In this document: piece after piece, positions 12,385 to 22,495 of the stretch
How positions within the stretch are numbered: position 1 is the first letter of the stretch
Layout of the letters: every line of letters starts with the position of its first letter
Source of the DNA: Hortaea werneckii
Taxonomy: Eukaryota > Ascomycota > Dothideomycetes > Mycosphaerellales > Teratosphaeriaceae
Length of the DNA stretch: 64,000 bases
Assembly (NCBI GenBank): GCA_037044905.1
Contig: JBAOKB010000048.1
Span: 1,054,001-1,118,000, forward strand
Reading direction: 5' to 3'
Translations under genes and position numbers: made by a program
The notes under the pieces: model-generated
Told to the model about the DNA's origin: nothing
Seen by the model: only the letters and a program-made list of their open reading frames with translations
The model's database searches: none

Positions 12385-13881
12385 TTCTCCCCCTCCACCC
12401 ATTCTCTCTGTTAGTTGTATTATCTTCCTCTGCCCTCGCTGTTCGGTTTGAAAGTCTTATCGCTTTGGATTGTACGATTTACATGATACGTACCTAGATA
12501 GGGGAAGAAGGAAAGGCAGGGTTGGATAGACTATCCATTAGAAGTGTCACATATACTTATTGTCCTTTTAATTTGCCCTCCCATCTTGTCAGGCAAGCCT
12601 TTCCTGTGAAATTACGATTGTTTGGATTTTCAATCTTGATAGTACAGTATAGCACCATCCCCTCTATTCATTCACGAGCGGGACAAGTAAAGGACGACCA
12701 AAGAGATGGGCTAAGAGAAGGGTTAGAAGGGGAAGAAAAGGTTAACATTCAAGACTTTAAAGTAAAAGAAAAGGAAAATCCCCTAATTCCTAAAACAACT
12801 CATCGACCCAGGCTTTGCCTATTCCCCCTCCCTCCCTCTTTCCCTCACTTCCCTCCTATCGCCCTCTTCTTCAAGCAATCCCCACTCCTCACCAATCCAA
12901 CCTCCCACTCTTCCATCCTCCACCTCCACCTCCTCCTCTTCTACTCATCCTTTCCCCCGAAGCAGTCTCGCCCGCCCAGCTTAACCCACAAAAACACCTC
13001 GTCGGCCCCGCCCCGCCTGATACCACTTGCGCGTCTGCGCGGTCGCAGTGCCTACTACGCAGACCCCCTCGCGGGAGATCGTTGCCGCTGTCTCCACCGC
13101 AAGTGGCTGGTGTCGCTATCGTGGTTGGGCCGGCTGCGCTATCTTTCCTCATCCTGCCCTGACGCATCCTATCCCCCCCGTCGTCCTCGTCGTCTTCTCC
13201 TCTCCCTTCCCCGTCCCCTTCCTCCATCGTAACATCGATCCCCACGGACCCCGACCCCTTGAGACGACCTTCCCGTCCTTGCTCTCCCTTCGTCGACGTA
13301 GCAACTTGAGGGAGAGTAGTGGAGGGACAAGAAGAAGCCGTACACCACGCCCCGGCCTTCTCGACCTGCGACGGCGCTTCGACTTCGAGGGGGAATTGCA
13401 GGGGATCCTGTTCTTGTCTTGTGGCTTTGCGGATGGCTTTGGGCGGGCGTGGGGTGATAGCTTCTTGGGTGGGGGGTTGGATGGTGGGGTTGGTTGTTGT
13501 TGTTGGGGGGTTGAAGTGGGGATGGTGGTATCGACCTCTTCCTGTGGGGTGAGGGTGATGTTCCTGGGTTGGAAATGTCGGTGGGGTTTTGGTTGAGGGG
13601 TTTGGCGGGTAGTTGTTAGGTGGTTTTGTGGTTTTGGGAGGCGATTTTGGAGAGGGGAGCTCGAAGTGCGAGATTCTTCTTCCGTGGTGGTTGCGGAGGT
13701 CTGTGACTGGGATTGCGATTGTCGGGGAGCGGTGGTGGTTTCCTTTACTTTTAGTCAATAGGTTTGCTATTAAAGATGTTTTGGAATGAAGTAGGATTGG
13801 CGGAGAACGGGCAAAAGGCCCGCTTCTGCTTGACCTCTCCATTTCCTCTTTTTCAGAATTCAGAAGGGAGGATGTGTATTT
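12385..13881. other. Low-complexity stretch with an uncertain second exon
   Basis: C/T-rich on the plus strand and Pro/Thr/Gly-rich in the longest minus-strand frame (12889-13842). No domain is recognisable. The minus-strand frame is in phase with the upstream hypothetical gene and could be its second exon (see that entry). Its distal half (Gly/Asp/Arg-rich) looks non-coding. The plus-strand frame at 12522-13232 is judged spurious. Confidence 0.35.
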
Positions 13882-14352
13882 TCATCCAGGGCGAAACTTA
13901 CTATTAGGCGGGCTCGCTTCCTCAAACTCCAAAGGCCACGGTGCGGGAATATCGTCCGCGATCTCAAGTTCCTCTTCGATCACCCGTTCGATCTCGGCGT
14001 TGGAGAACCTTCGTGCCCTTATTTGCGCCTGCGGTGATGATTTTGGCTGATGGTCATAGGAGGTGCAGTGCTGAGATGGGATGTTGATGTTGCCTCCATT
14101 GAACTTTCCAGACTCCGGTAGGCTGTCGAGAGAGGCATACCAGGGCTTGCTGACTGCGGGTGCAGTGGTAGTATTGGTGGTTGGTGCGTGAGCGAAACCT
14201 TGCTTGAAGGGCTGAGTATAAGTTGTCGTGCCCATGGTGTGAAGTTGGTCGCGTTGGAGAGCAGGTCCGTTGGGACGTGGTGGCGAACTGGATGGTGTAT
14301 GAGGTGGGGATATCTTCGTCGTATGAGTGTTGATCTTATGCTCTCCTGGCAT
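13882..14352 (-). CDS. Hypothetical Pro/Ser/Thr-rich protein, 3' structure unresolved
   Basis: Minus-strand frame from the ATG at 14352, 156 residues if read to the TGA at 13882. It is Pro/Ser/Thr-rich at first and ends in an acidic, helix-prone stretch (RRFSNAEIERVIEEELEIAD) that looks genuinely coding. A good donor (GTAAGT) begins at 13901, 20 bp before the stop. Splicing to an AG at 13848 (54-bp intron, phase 1) would remove the only stop and continue in frame through 13847-12889, giving about 469 residues. The candidate branch site is weak (TTCTGAAT), and the extension is low complexity. I do not recognise the family. Either the short form or the spliced form may be right. Confidence 0.4.
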   Translation of the reverse strand: MPGEHKINTHTTKISPPHTPSSSPPRPNGPALQRDQLHTMGTTTYTQPFKQGFAHAPTTNTTTAPAVSKPWYASLDSLPESGKFNGGNINIPSQHCTSYDHQPKSSPQAQIRARRFSNAEIERVIEEELEIADDIPAPWPLEFEEASPPNSKFRPG

Positions 14353-14995
14353 AGAGTTCAAGAGCTTAGGTAGGGATGTGTAGAGATTTGGCAGTAGCTC
14401 CTCAATTCTGGAACGTACTACTACTACCTCGAGCTTTGCGACTTGGTGTAATGTAGATCAAAGAGAAGCATAGGATGGAAGAAAGGCATTCGTTGTGACC
14501 TAACTGTAGAACTCTTATATTCAATGTCCCCGACCTCAACCGTGAGCCGCCGAGAGAATGGTTGAAGAATGACAACAGCTTACCCGCGAGAGCGGAAGCA
14601 ATTATCTTCAATATACGTACTTCTCGAGGATGAGTAGGAAGAAGAATGCACTGTTACGAGAGAGTACGATCGCCGGGTGTGGCCGGATGCAAGTCATGGT
14701 GGACCTAGCCACAATCCTTCGGCCGGCTCCGCTCGACGGCTGAGTTGACGATTGATGGTCGGCGAAGGCGGGCACCGGTAGCGGTGGTTGATTTCAATCT
14801 GTCGATTGAATTGAGAGCTGGTAATAGTAACAGAGTCGTCGAGTCACCTTGTTCGTCGATTGTGGAGCGGCTGATCCGGCAGTAGCAGGGAGCTTTGAAA
14901 GAGGCTTTTGGTAAATCTGTCTAGGGTATCTATATCGCAGTCTTCTATCATCAGGCATCGACTTCCCCCAAGTGCACTCTTCGCAGAAACGCACC
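14353..14995. other. Intergenic region
   Basis: About 640 bp between the hypothetical gene and the 3' end of the phosphatase gene. It should contain the promoter of the hypothetical gene. No RNA gene or repeat was recognised. Confidence 0.45.
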
Positions 14996-16525
14996 TTACG
15001 CCACTCCGGGAGGCCTCTCAATGATCGGTTTGAAAGCTGGCTCGCCAAGATTGCTCCTACACTCTGTCTTCCAGTCTTTCGGCGTGATGCTATCTGCCGC
15101 CTCCTTGAAAGCTGCCAGTGTACAGAAAGATTCGTCACCATCGAGATGTCGCTCGCTTTTCTGCTGGCAGTATGGAAGTGTGACGGGCTTGTCGTTGTAG
15201 CGGAGTCGTACAAAGTATTCGTCCAGTTTGCTCTGTTCAGAGGACGGGAGGTCCGCGAGAGGTGTTCTTGCAGTCGTGGTTGGCTTAGGAGAAGAGAATA
15301 GAGCATACCACCAGGTCTTCTCTTTCGATGGCCAGATAGTTCCAGTCGTGCCGGCTGGTTGCTGCGTTGTTGAAGTGCTTGCGGAAGGCTTACGCTTGAA
15401 GAGCTCGAAGGCTATTGAAGACGTGTAATTTGGCCACTTGTCGGAGGCGACATCAAAAGTACCGAGCGATGACAGCGTAGAAGCAATGGTGGTATCGTGG
15501 CAGCCCGCTAGGCTTAACTTGAACTCTCCTGGTTGGGTGTTCGCAGCACTACCGTTTACATGCTCAACCATACGCTGAGTCAAATCGCCAATCAACGCTC
15601 CAATACCTAGTTTTCGGTATTCGTTGCTCTCCTGATACCCTATAAACCATTCCTCTGTGCACATGCGATCAATGTTCGCCACTACTTCCTTTTCGTAGAA
15701 CTCGGATGGCAGCTTGGTCGCCGTTCCATGTGCTAGCGTGGCATTCACAGTGTCCATGATACCGCTCAATCGCGGATGGCTGTCGATTTTGACCACTGGG
15801 CTCTCCTTCGACATCCACTTGCTTAACCTTTTGTTGACATGTGCCATCTCGGGACTCTCGTTCCACACCTTTGCTGTCCGCTCTGCGAACGCAGCCGCAA
15901 GCTGTGCAAACCTCTTGCACCCTCCCTCATTTGGAAACAAGACCTCGTCTTGCATCGCTCTTGTCACGATATCAGGAGGCTGGAAGTCAGCAGAGCGTGT
16001 CTGTGCAGGATAGAGTCCCGTGAATGCTTGTTGCGTGCTCTCCAGTGCGCGCTGAATTGGTGTGCTTCTCAAGTATACCATGCTAGCAGACGCATTATCC
16101 ATAGCTGCCGGAAGAAAACCAAGTTGATCGACATACAACCTTCTGACTCTCTCACCCAGTGCCAAAGTAGTCTCGCGGCCTCGATCCGTCAGCTCGCCGG
16201 GCTGACAGATGGCATCGACCTCTCTTCCTGGTCCCTGAGAGAGGACCGGGCTATCATTGCCGTTTCCTGTGAATGTCTCTAGTCTTCTACGCCAGTGCAA
16301 AGTATCCCAATTGCGGTCAGCGTTGAGGACTACGTCTTTGAAGTTTCGTGCGGCTTCGCAGTAGGGCCAGTAGGCGGGCAGGCCGGCGTTCTTAAAACGA
16401 GCAGAGACTGGCGTGCGCTCGCCATGACGGAGAATTATCTGTACTTGTTGGAGTTCGAGATGGGCAGGGTAGAGGGAGGAGAGTTCGTCGGAGCTGTACG
16501 GCGGACGAGGTTGGAGAGTAGTCAT
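14996..16525 (-). CDS. Histidine acid phosphatase (phosphatase type-6/LPA-phosphatase-like, clade 2)
   Basis: A 509-residue single-exon frame beginning MTTLQPRPPY. The histidine phosphatase signature RHGERTP is at about residues 33-39 (nucleophilic His34), and the partner CHDTT is in the C-terminal half, as in branch 2 of the histidine phosphatase superfamily. The spacing and the GELTDRGRETTLALGERVR segment resemble the fungal/animal lysophosphatidic-acid-phosphatase-like group rather than secreted phytases. The frame extends 33 codons further upstream (to 16624), and that extension starts with a hydrophobic stretch, so a membrane-inserted longer form is possible. The substrate (phosphomonoesters or a lysophospholipid) is inferred. 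It precedes the endoglucanase on the same strand, without evidence of a functional link. Confidence 0.88.
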   Translation of the reverse strand: MTTLQPRPPYSSDELSSLYPAHLELQQVQIILRHGERTPVSARFKNAGLPAYWPYCEAARNFKDVVLNADRNWDTLHWRRRLETFTGNGNDSPVLSQGPGREVDAICQPGELTDRGRETTLALGERVRRLYVDQLGFLPAAMDNASASMVYLRSTPIQRALESTQQAFTGLYPAQTRSADFQPPDIVTRAMQDEVLFPNEGGCKRFAQLAAAFAERTAKVWNESPEMAHVNKRLSKWMSKESPVVKIDSHPRLSGIMDTVNATLAHGTATKLPSEFYEKEVVANIDRMCTEEWFIGYQESNEYRKLGIGALIGDLTQRMVEHVNGSAANTQPGEFKLSLAGCHDTTIASTLSSLGTFDVASDKWPNYTSSIAFELFKRKPSASTSTTQQPAGTTGTIWPSKEKTWWYALFSSPKPTTTARTPLADLPSSEQSKLDEYFVRLRYNDKPVTLPYCQQKSERHLDGDESFCTLAAFKEAADSITPKDWKTECRSNLGEPAFKPIIERPPGVA

Positions 16526-16997
16526 TCTGCTGTTGCTCAGGAAATCGTGATGTAACAGCCTATCAGAAGTAGGTATCAGAAGCAGGCTCAATACTATATC
16601 ATAACATAAAATGCCAGGTCTCAACGGAGCAGGTGTGTGGAGCTACGTAGCAGAAGATAGCATCGTTGGAGTGATGTTCACTGGGGCAAACAAGGTTGCC
16701 GCAAACAAGGTTTGCACTACTGCGACCCATGTAGCAGAATAGGCAGGTACGCCGATGCTCAAGGTCTCCAAATTCAATCAAGTGAGGGCAGGAGCCAACT
16801 ATTTATTTACATCTATGCGAAGAATGGCATTTCTGTCACGAAGAAGGCAATCACAAATAATATAACGGCCGTGATGAATTGAAATAAGGCAAAAGTATAT
16901 CTACAGAAAGCAAAGCGAGGCAAAGGAACCTCTTCATCCCCAATCAGTCCACGTTATAACACAATCCTACACCTTCAGCAGTAAGTCATGCCGCTTC
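16526..16997. other. Intergenic region
   Basis: About 470 bp, AT-richer toward 16800-16970, between the endoglucanase stop and the phosphatase start (both on the minus strand). It should hold the endoglucanase 3' UTR and the phosphatase promoter. Nothing else was recognised. Confidence 0.45.
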
Positions 16998-18625
16998 TTA
17001 AGAAGAGCCAGTGAACTTGCCAACAATGCACTGCTTGACAAGTGGCTGGTCCGTGTACGAGCCAGGGCTGCCAGACGGAGTCTCGCTAATCTCGTAGCTG
17101 GGGGCAAAGGCACCAGCGGCCCAGCCGGTCCAGCCAAGGTAGACGTCAGAGTAGTTGTTGAGCACCTCGAACTGCTCGCACAGGTTGGTGAGGCAGCTGT
17201 CGGCGTTCGGCCCACCGCCGGTCTCAGTAAGCATGGCCTGGCGGTTGTTCTCGCGGAGCCAGTCACCGAAGCTCTTGAAAGTGTCGGCGTTGGAGGTAGT
17301 GCACTCAGTGTGGGTGCCCGAGCCGTCAGAGTCGAGGTACTGGTGCACATCGAAGATGAGGTTGTCGGTCGAGCCATCCTCGTTGGTGATCTTGTTGAGA
17401 GCCGCAGCAGAACCGTCGGAGACCGACATGGAGGCGTGAGTCCAGTCGTTGCCAGGGAGGAGGATCTAAAGGAATCGTCAGATTAGCATTGTGCTTTTTT
17501 GAAGAGCAAGAGAGAGAGATATCTTAGAGGTCGTACCTTCTGCGAGGTGGCACCAGCCTTGCGGATGGCGGTCACGGCAGCCTGGACAGAGTCCGCCCAG
17601 CTGTCGATGTCAACGTCATGGGGCTCGTTCATCACACCGAACACAACCTTGTCGTTGTCGGCGTACTTAGTAGCTAGCTGGCTCCACAGGCTAGCGAACT
17701 CCTCGTTGGTGGGACCGCCCTGACCAATAATCTGGCCGTTCCACCTGGCGTAATTGTGGACATCAAGGATACACAGCTCGGCAATGTCCAAGCAGCCCTG
17801 CATCAAGTTGTCGTAGGTGCCAAAGTTAGAGCTGTCGAGGGTACCACCAAGGTTGTCGTTGACTAGATACTGCCATCCAACTGGAAGACGGAAAGCGTTA
17901 AGCCCATCATCGTTGACGAAGTGCTTCATCTGGGAGATGCCATCATCACCTGGGTCGGTCACGCCAGAGACCGTGCAGGTGCCGTCGGTTGAGCAGCCAA
18001 AGTCCAGGCCAGCAATGTTGACACCAGCGTATTTCACAGTGCCGGAAGATGAAGAGGAGCTAGAAGAAGTGGTAGCAGCGTTGCCAGAGGTGCTGACAGC
18101 TGCGGCAGCAGAGGAGCTGGATGCAACTGGGGCAGAGCTGGCGACTGCCGAGCTCGTGGAGGCCGGGGCAGAAGAGCTAGCAACTTCAAAGCTTGTAGAG
18201 GCTGGTGCCGAAGCACTTGAGGCCGGTCCAGTGTAGAAGTTCGGAGCACCGGCGGAGGAAGATGGGAGGCTGGAAGAGGTCAGGGTAATGGTGGTCTCGC
18301 AAGCCTCCTCCTCGTCATCGCCACCAGCTGCGGCAGAGGTGGCGCTCGAAGCTGCGGATGTCACGTTCACTGGTGCAGATGTCACAGCTGGGACCGAGGA
18401 CGTGACGTTCGAAGAGGGAGACGAGACACCGGTACCCGTGCTGGCCGCCGCCGAGCCACTGCCCTCAATGCACTGAGAGTAGTACTCGTTGTAAGAATGG
18501 CAAGTCCAGCCATCCACACATTGTGTGGGACCGTCCCAGCCCTTGCCGCCGCAGCGACCCCAAGCGGACTGCTGAGCAGCGGCAGTACCAGCTGCCGCCG
18601 CAACAGAGTAGAGGGAAGCCTTCAT
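16998..18625 (-). CDS. Secreted endo-beta-1,4-glucanase, CBM1-linker-GH5 (Cel5A/EG II type)
   Basis: Exon 1 is 18625-17537 and exon 2 is 17465-16998 (71-bp phase-0 intron, GTACGA..TTTAG), 518 residues. The order is: signal peptide (about 1-18, MKASLYSVAAAAGTAAA); CBM1 cellulose-binding domain (about 19-55, WGRCGGKGWDGPTQC with the later C..YYSQC); a very long Ser/Ala/Thr linker (about 56-205); then a GH5 catalytic domain (about 206-518). The acid/base Glu334 lies in MNEPHD and the nucleophile Glu444 in LTETGGG. The C-terminal half resembles Trichoderma EG II (LPGNDW, FDVHQYLDSDGSGTH). It hydrolyses internal bonds of cellulose outside the cell. The linker is longer than usual and would be heavily O-glycosylated. 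Confidence 0.96.
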
Positions 18626-18791
18626 GTTGCTTCTTTTGCCTTGAATGCTTTGATGAAGTAGAAATGGAGAAGCTCTGAAAAGAGGGACGCGCACACTGTG
18701 CGGGAAAAGTAGTAGTAAGAGAGTGACTGGGTTGAAGCTGAAGTTGCTCTGTCGAAGAGAAAGGCAAGACGAATGTGGGCGCTTGGCCAGG

Positions 18792-18798
18792 CCTTATA
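18792..18798 (-). promoter_or_regulatory. TATA-like box of the endoglucanase gene
   Basis: TATAAGG read on the minus strand, about 167 bp before the endoglucanase ATG. The position suits a fungal core promoter, but the match is imperfect and untested. Confidence 0.35.
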
Positions 18799-19326
18799 CT
18801 TACCAGGAGGTGGTGTAACAAAGCTTAGTGCCGATCGCCAAATGCTTCATAGATTAAAGCGAAAGTGCTATGGGTCCGGATGGATGTCTGCAGCTGTCTG
18901 GAAGGGCGCTCCGCACCGTGGTGTGTGAAATAGATGGAGGTGAGGCGCTAGAATCCGGGCCTTTAATCAAGACTTACAAGTCTCCTGGCGGAAATTGCAA
19001 TTGGCGGACAGCGAGCATGTTCGAGATTCGGGAATCTTGCTGGCCTTTCGAAATTAGGCTAGGAACTGTTTTGGCTTCTTGTTTCAATGGCAAGGGACAC
19101 CGGCGTATCCTGTGTATCGTAGCTTCCGTATCGTCATAGGGTTGGCGGTGACTCTCCGAAAGCATGATTAGGGCTCGTTTCCACGCCGTATCCTTGGGCG
19201 AAAGCCAGTGGCTTCGTCTCGAGGGGGGTCAATATAAAGCTCGGATACCACGGTTCGGAGGCTGTTTCTGAAACAGCTACGCCATAAGCGAGGTCGGTGT
19301 TACAGATTTCCACAGCCTAAAAAGCG

Positions 19327-19336
19327 TACCTAGGTA
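19327..19336. promoter_or_regulatory. Palindrome TACCTAGGTA
   Basis: Perfect 10-bp palindrome in the endoglucanase/nitrilase divergent promoter region. Confidence 0.6.
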
Positions 19337-19628
19337 TGAACCCGGTCATCAAGCATGATTTCATCATGTGGTCGCGCTTTGTCTCACACATAGCATTTCC
19401 ATTTCTCAGGAAAAGTGCGAGTGAAGTATTCGGGGTGTAATAACACAGCAGGAGCTCAGAGGTGTGTTGGAAGAGCACACCGGGGGAGCAATTGAGCGGC
19501 TCAGCGCCAAGACCATAGATTGAGGGGTGGGGTTGCCCTATCCGAGGGACTTCACCTGCTCACGTCCAACTTGTCCTCCACTTCATTTACGGACATGATC
19601 TATATTATTGCATCCAATCTTAACCAAG

Positions 19629-20849
19629 ATGCCTCAGAAGCTCAAGCTTGCAGTCTCACAGTCTCGTACCCTCTCTAATTTGCAGGAGACCCTCGAATCA
19701 CTCGCTTCTACAACCCGTGAAGCAGCCTCCCAAGGTGTAGATCTGGTCTTATTTCCCGAGGCATATTTGGGTGGGTATCCACGAACATGTGGTTTCGGCG
19801 CCACCGTAGGCTCGAGGTCCGATGAAGGACGAGAGCAGTTCCTACAGTACTTCAAAAGCTGCCCAGATCTTGGAGATACTCCTGCCGGAGCTGGCGATGA
19901 CTGGGTCGACCGGAAGCTGCCTGTAGCCAGAGGCGAGGAGTATCGAGGTGACGGCACACGCGAATACCTAGAGCGTGTGGCAAAGGAGACTGGTGTCTTC
20001 GTTGTTACCGGCCTCGTCGAAAAGTGCGGAGGCAGTCTTTATTGCGCTGTTGTCTATGTCTGCCCAAGACTTGGCTGCATAGGCAAGCGCAGAAAAGTCA
20101 TGCCAACTGGCTCGGAACGACTTGTTTGGGCGCAGGGTTCACCCTCTACCTTGCGAGCCGTCACCACAAAGATCAAAGGCGTGAAGCTCACCATGGCAGC
20201 CGCGATCTGCTGGGAGAACATGATGCCTTTGCTTCGGTACTCGCTATACAGTCAAAACGTCAACTTGTGGCTTGCCCCTACTGCCGATGCCAGAGATTCC
20301 TGGTGGCCACTTGTGCGTACGATTGGTAATGAGGGCAGATGCTTTGTGCTCAGTGCGATCTCTTGTGTGAAGAGAAAGCATCTACCAGCTTGGATCAACG
20401 ACCCTAAACAATCAGGCTTCTCGAACACAGCAAACAATGTTGTGTCCCCATCTCGCTCACCTCGTTCAGGAAGACGTAGGTCAACGCTTACCGTACAGGA
20501 GGAAAAGCACGAGCTTGTGTTGCCTGCGAATGGAGACCCCAAGGCCGCAGCTGGCTCAGCCATTGCAACTGATGCCGATACTGTTGCAGACACAAAGTCA
20601 TCTTCTACTCTCTCCTCCGGACCTGGCGAAGAGTTCGTCTGTCGTGGCGGCTCGTGCATAATTGGTCCCATGGGCAATACGATACGTGAACCCCTTTGGG
20701 AAGTCGAAGACGGCAGGTTGCTCATCTCTGAATGCGACTTCGAAGATTGTGAGAGAGGACGATTAGATCTGGATGTTGCGGGAAGCTATTCCAGGAATGA
20801 TGCATTCAAACTCACGGTGGAAGGCCTGGATATCAATCCGCCGCCATAG
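19629..20849 (+). CDS. Nitrilase / carbon-nitrogen hydrolase
   Basis: A 406-residue single-exon protein with the nitrilase triad in order: Glu44 (LFPEAYLGGYP), Lys156 (KRRKVMPT) and Cys194 (AAICWEN). GSERLVW follows the Lys motif, and CRGGSCIIGPMGN near residue 340 matches the conserved C-terminal nitrilase segment. Such enzymes convert nitriles to carboxylic acids and ammonia, or cyanide to formamide; the substrate here is not predictable. Residues about 255-335 form a Ser/Arg- then Ala/Asp-rich insertion where typical fungal nitrilases have only a short loop. The start at 19629 follows a TTG-initiated extension that was not used. It is transcribed divergently from the endoglucanase. Confidence 0.9.
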   Translation: MPQKLKLAVSQSRTLSNLQETLESLASTTREAASQGVDLVLFPEAYLGGYPRTCGFGATVGSRSDEGREQFLQYFKSCPDLGDTPAGAGDDWVDRKLPVARGEEYRGDGTREYLERVAKETGVFVVTGLVEKCGGSLYCAVVYVCPRLGCIGKRRKVMPTGSERLVWAQGSPSTLRAVTTKIKGVKLTMAAAICWENMMPLLRYSLYSQNVNLWLAPTADARDSWWPLVRTIGNEGRCFVLSAISCVKRKHLPAWINDPKQSGFSNTANNVVSPSRSPRSGRRRSTLTVQEEKHELVLPANGDPKAAAGSAIATDADTVADTKSSSTLSSGPGEEFVCRGGSCIIGPMGNTIREPLWEVEDGRLLISECDFEDCERGRLDLDVAGSYSRNDAFKLTVEGLDINPPP

Positions 20850-21119
20850 TGCACACTGCGACAAATTCCATTCTTAGTAAGCTTATATCGATCCTTAGCC
20901 ATTCCTTTGTTCCAACCGATACGCAATACCCGCATCCTGCTAGCATACGAGAAAAGCACCGTTTCCCTTCTAATACCTGATCCAAGCCATGACGCACGAC
21001 GTGTGCCAAGTTTCGGTGACCGCCTGACCTGCTCACTTGAGCGTCTCCAAAATACTAATAGCAATGCTTCATGAGGCACCTGCGTGCTCTAACTTCCTTC
21101 GCCTTCAGCAATGATGGTC

Positions 21120-21853
21120 CTAAATTGGAACAGCCGTGACTTGGCAACTGACAAAGGAATGATGTCCGCTTTCGGATTCACCATACTCGGTGACCCACGC
21201 ACTCTCGCCATCCTCACTTTGGACTGAAAGAAAACTCAGTGAAGGGATGTTCGGCAGCGGGCGGACGCTAGGCAGGGCTTCAGAGCTTCCTTCATCCTTC
21301 TCGAATTCGAACCGCAGATTGAGCATGTCTGGTTGGCGACGAAGAACAGTGCGGACGCTGGACGCTTCACTGGGAGAACAATACCGTCAATCACCGAAGT
21401 AGTCGATGAAATTGCGTTCACTTACGATGAATTTCCCAAGGTTGCATTTGGGCTTGCACTCAGCTCCTCCGTCTTCTGCAACACACTAGCGAACGAGGCA
21501 GTACTGTCCTCGTGACCTTTGAAGAGCTCATGGAGCTTCTTCATTGCCTTCTCCAGGCTCGAAGTCCTCTGATGGCGCGCTGGTTTCGAAGTCGACGCGG
21601 CAGCCTCATGCAGCGCCTCGCATGCTTTCTTGTGGCGCAGGCCTTGCGTCGGGAATTCCTTCACCGAATTCGAGAAGGCCTTTGGTAGGTGGATGCTGGA
21701 TTGCTCGGAGATCTGAATCGATGGACGAGAGTCGATGCGATAGTTCGAGGGCGGCCGACTCGGCTGCACAGGCGAGTTGTCGACGAAGTTTTGGATGCTA
21801 CTGGGGCGACAAGAGCGGAAGGGCGAGAGACAAGATGATTTGGTGGCCGCCAT
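21120..21853 (-). CDS. Hypothetical protein with helical charged segment
   Basis: Exons 21853-21426 and 21369-21120 with a 56-bp phase-2 intron (GTAAGT..TCTCCCAG) give 225 residues. The N-terminus is Ser/Pro-rich. A central helical stretch (SLEKAMKKLHELFKGHED) could form a short coiled coil. The second exon reads smoothly (VRTVLRRQPDMLNLRFEFEKDEG) to a Ser/Glu-rich end. The clean splice signals and phase match support a real gene. The frame of exon 1 continues upstream only to a TTG at 21904, so the ATG at 21853 is preferred. I do not recognise the family. It lies next to the Cys/His-signature genes but lacks their motif. Confidence 0.6.
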
Positions 21854-22495
21854 GACCGCTGTCAGCTTTGCGACCTTGGGTTGATGCTTTAGGAAGCTGC
21901 GCAATAGTCCTGTGGGTGGGAGTTGATTGAAAGATGGAGACGAACTTGATCATCAACTTAAACCGTAGGAGGGAAGTGAAAGCACAGGCTTTCAAACAAC
22001 TGCTCTTTACGGAAATCATGTGACGCAGCCCTCGACTTCGAGAAAGCGGCAAGACTCGGCTCGATGAGGTATATGCTTGCATGAGATTCCGTCACTGAGG
22101 CGTTGGTGGCAAACGGCGGCACATTCTACGTCATCTGAGACCTCATTGACTGCTGCTCATGTGTGAAGATTCTGCTACAGACTAGAGACCCATGAGTGGA
22201 GTTATTTGGGAATCCTGAAGCTCATGAAGACTTTGCCTCGAACCAAAGTCCTTGACGCCAATAACCCCTTTGACCCTCTGAAAACCCAGTACACTAAGAA
22301 AGTGGCGCTGCCAATGCTCGCACGCGCCTCAAGTTCAAGCAAGAAAAATTCGCAGCTCCCCAATAATATCTCGCGGCAGGCCCTCTTTCATTGCTCATGC
22401 CGACATTTCAATCTCCTCCGCGTATGACAGTGCGCCCTTGCTCTTGAACATGCCCTCGCTTCGCATGGAGGCGCTGTCATTGTCCTCCTGCTTCC
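21854..22495. other. Intergenic region
   Basis: About 640 bp between two minus-strand genes: promoter of the hypothetical gene and 3' region of the PHD/ZZ gene. Only small unsupported frames occur (for example 22206-22427). Confidence 0.45.

Larger units (their letters stand above)
18626..19628. promoter_or_regulatory. Divergent promoter region, endoglucanase/nitrilase
   Basis: One kilobase between divergent start codons. It contains the palindrome TACCTAGGTA at 19327-19336 and a GTGGGG hexamer at 19527-19532. The hexamer fits the CreA carbon-repressor consensus SYGGRG, but such hexamers are common by chance. No gene is evident inside. Confidence 0.45.

Noticed and set aside
12522..13232. 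Plus-strand frame of 236 codons
   Set aside because: Pro/Ser/Leu-rich composition from C/T-rich DNA, no domain and no convincing splice structure.
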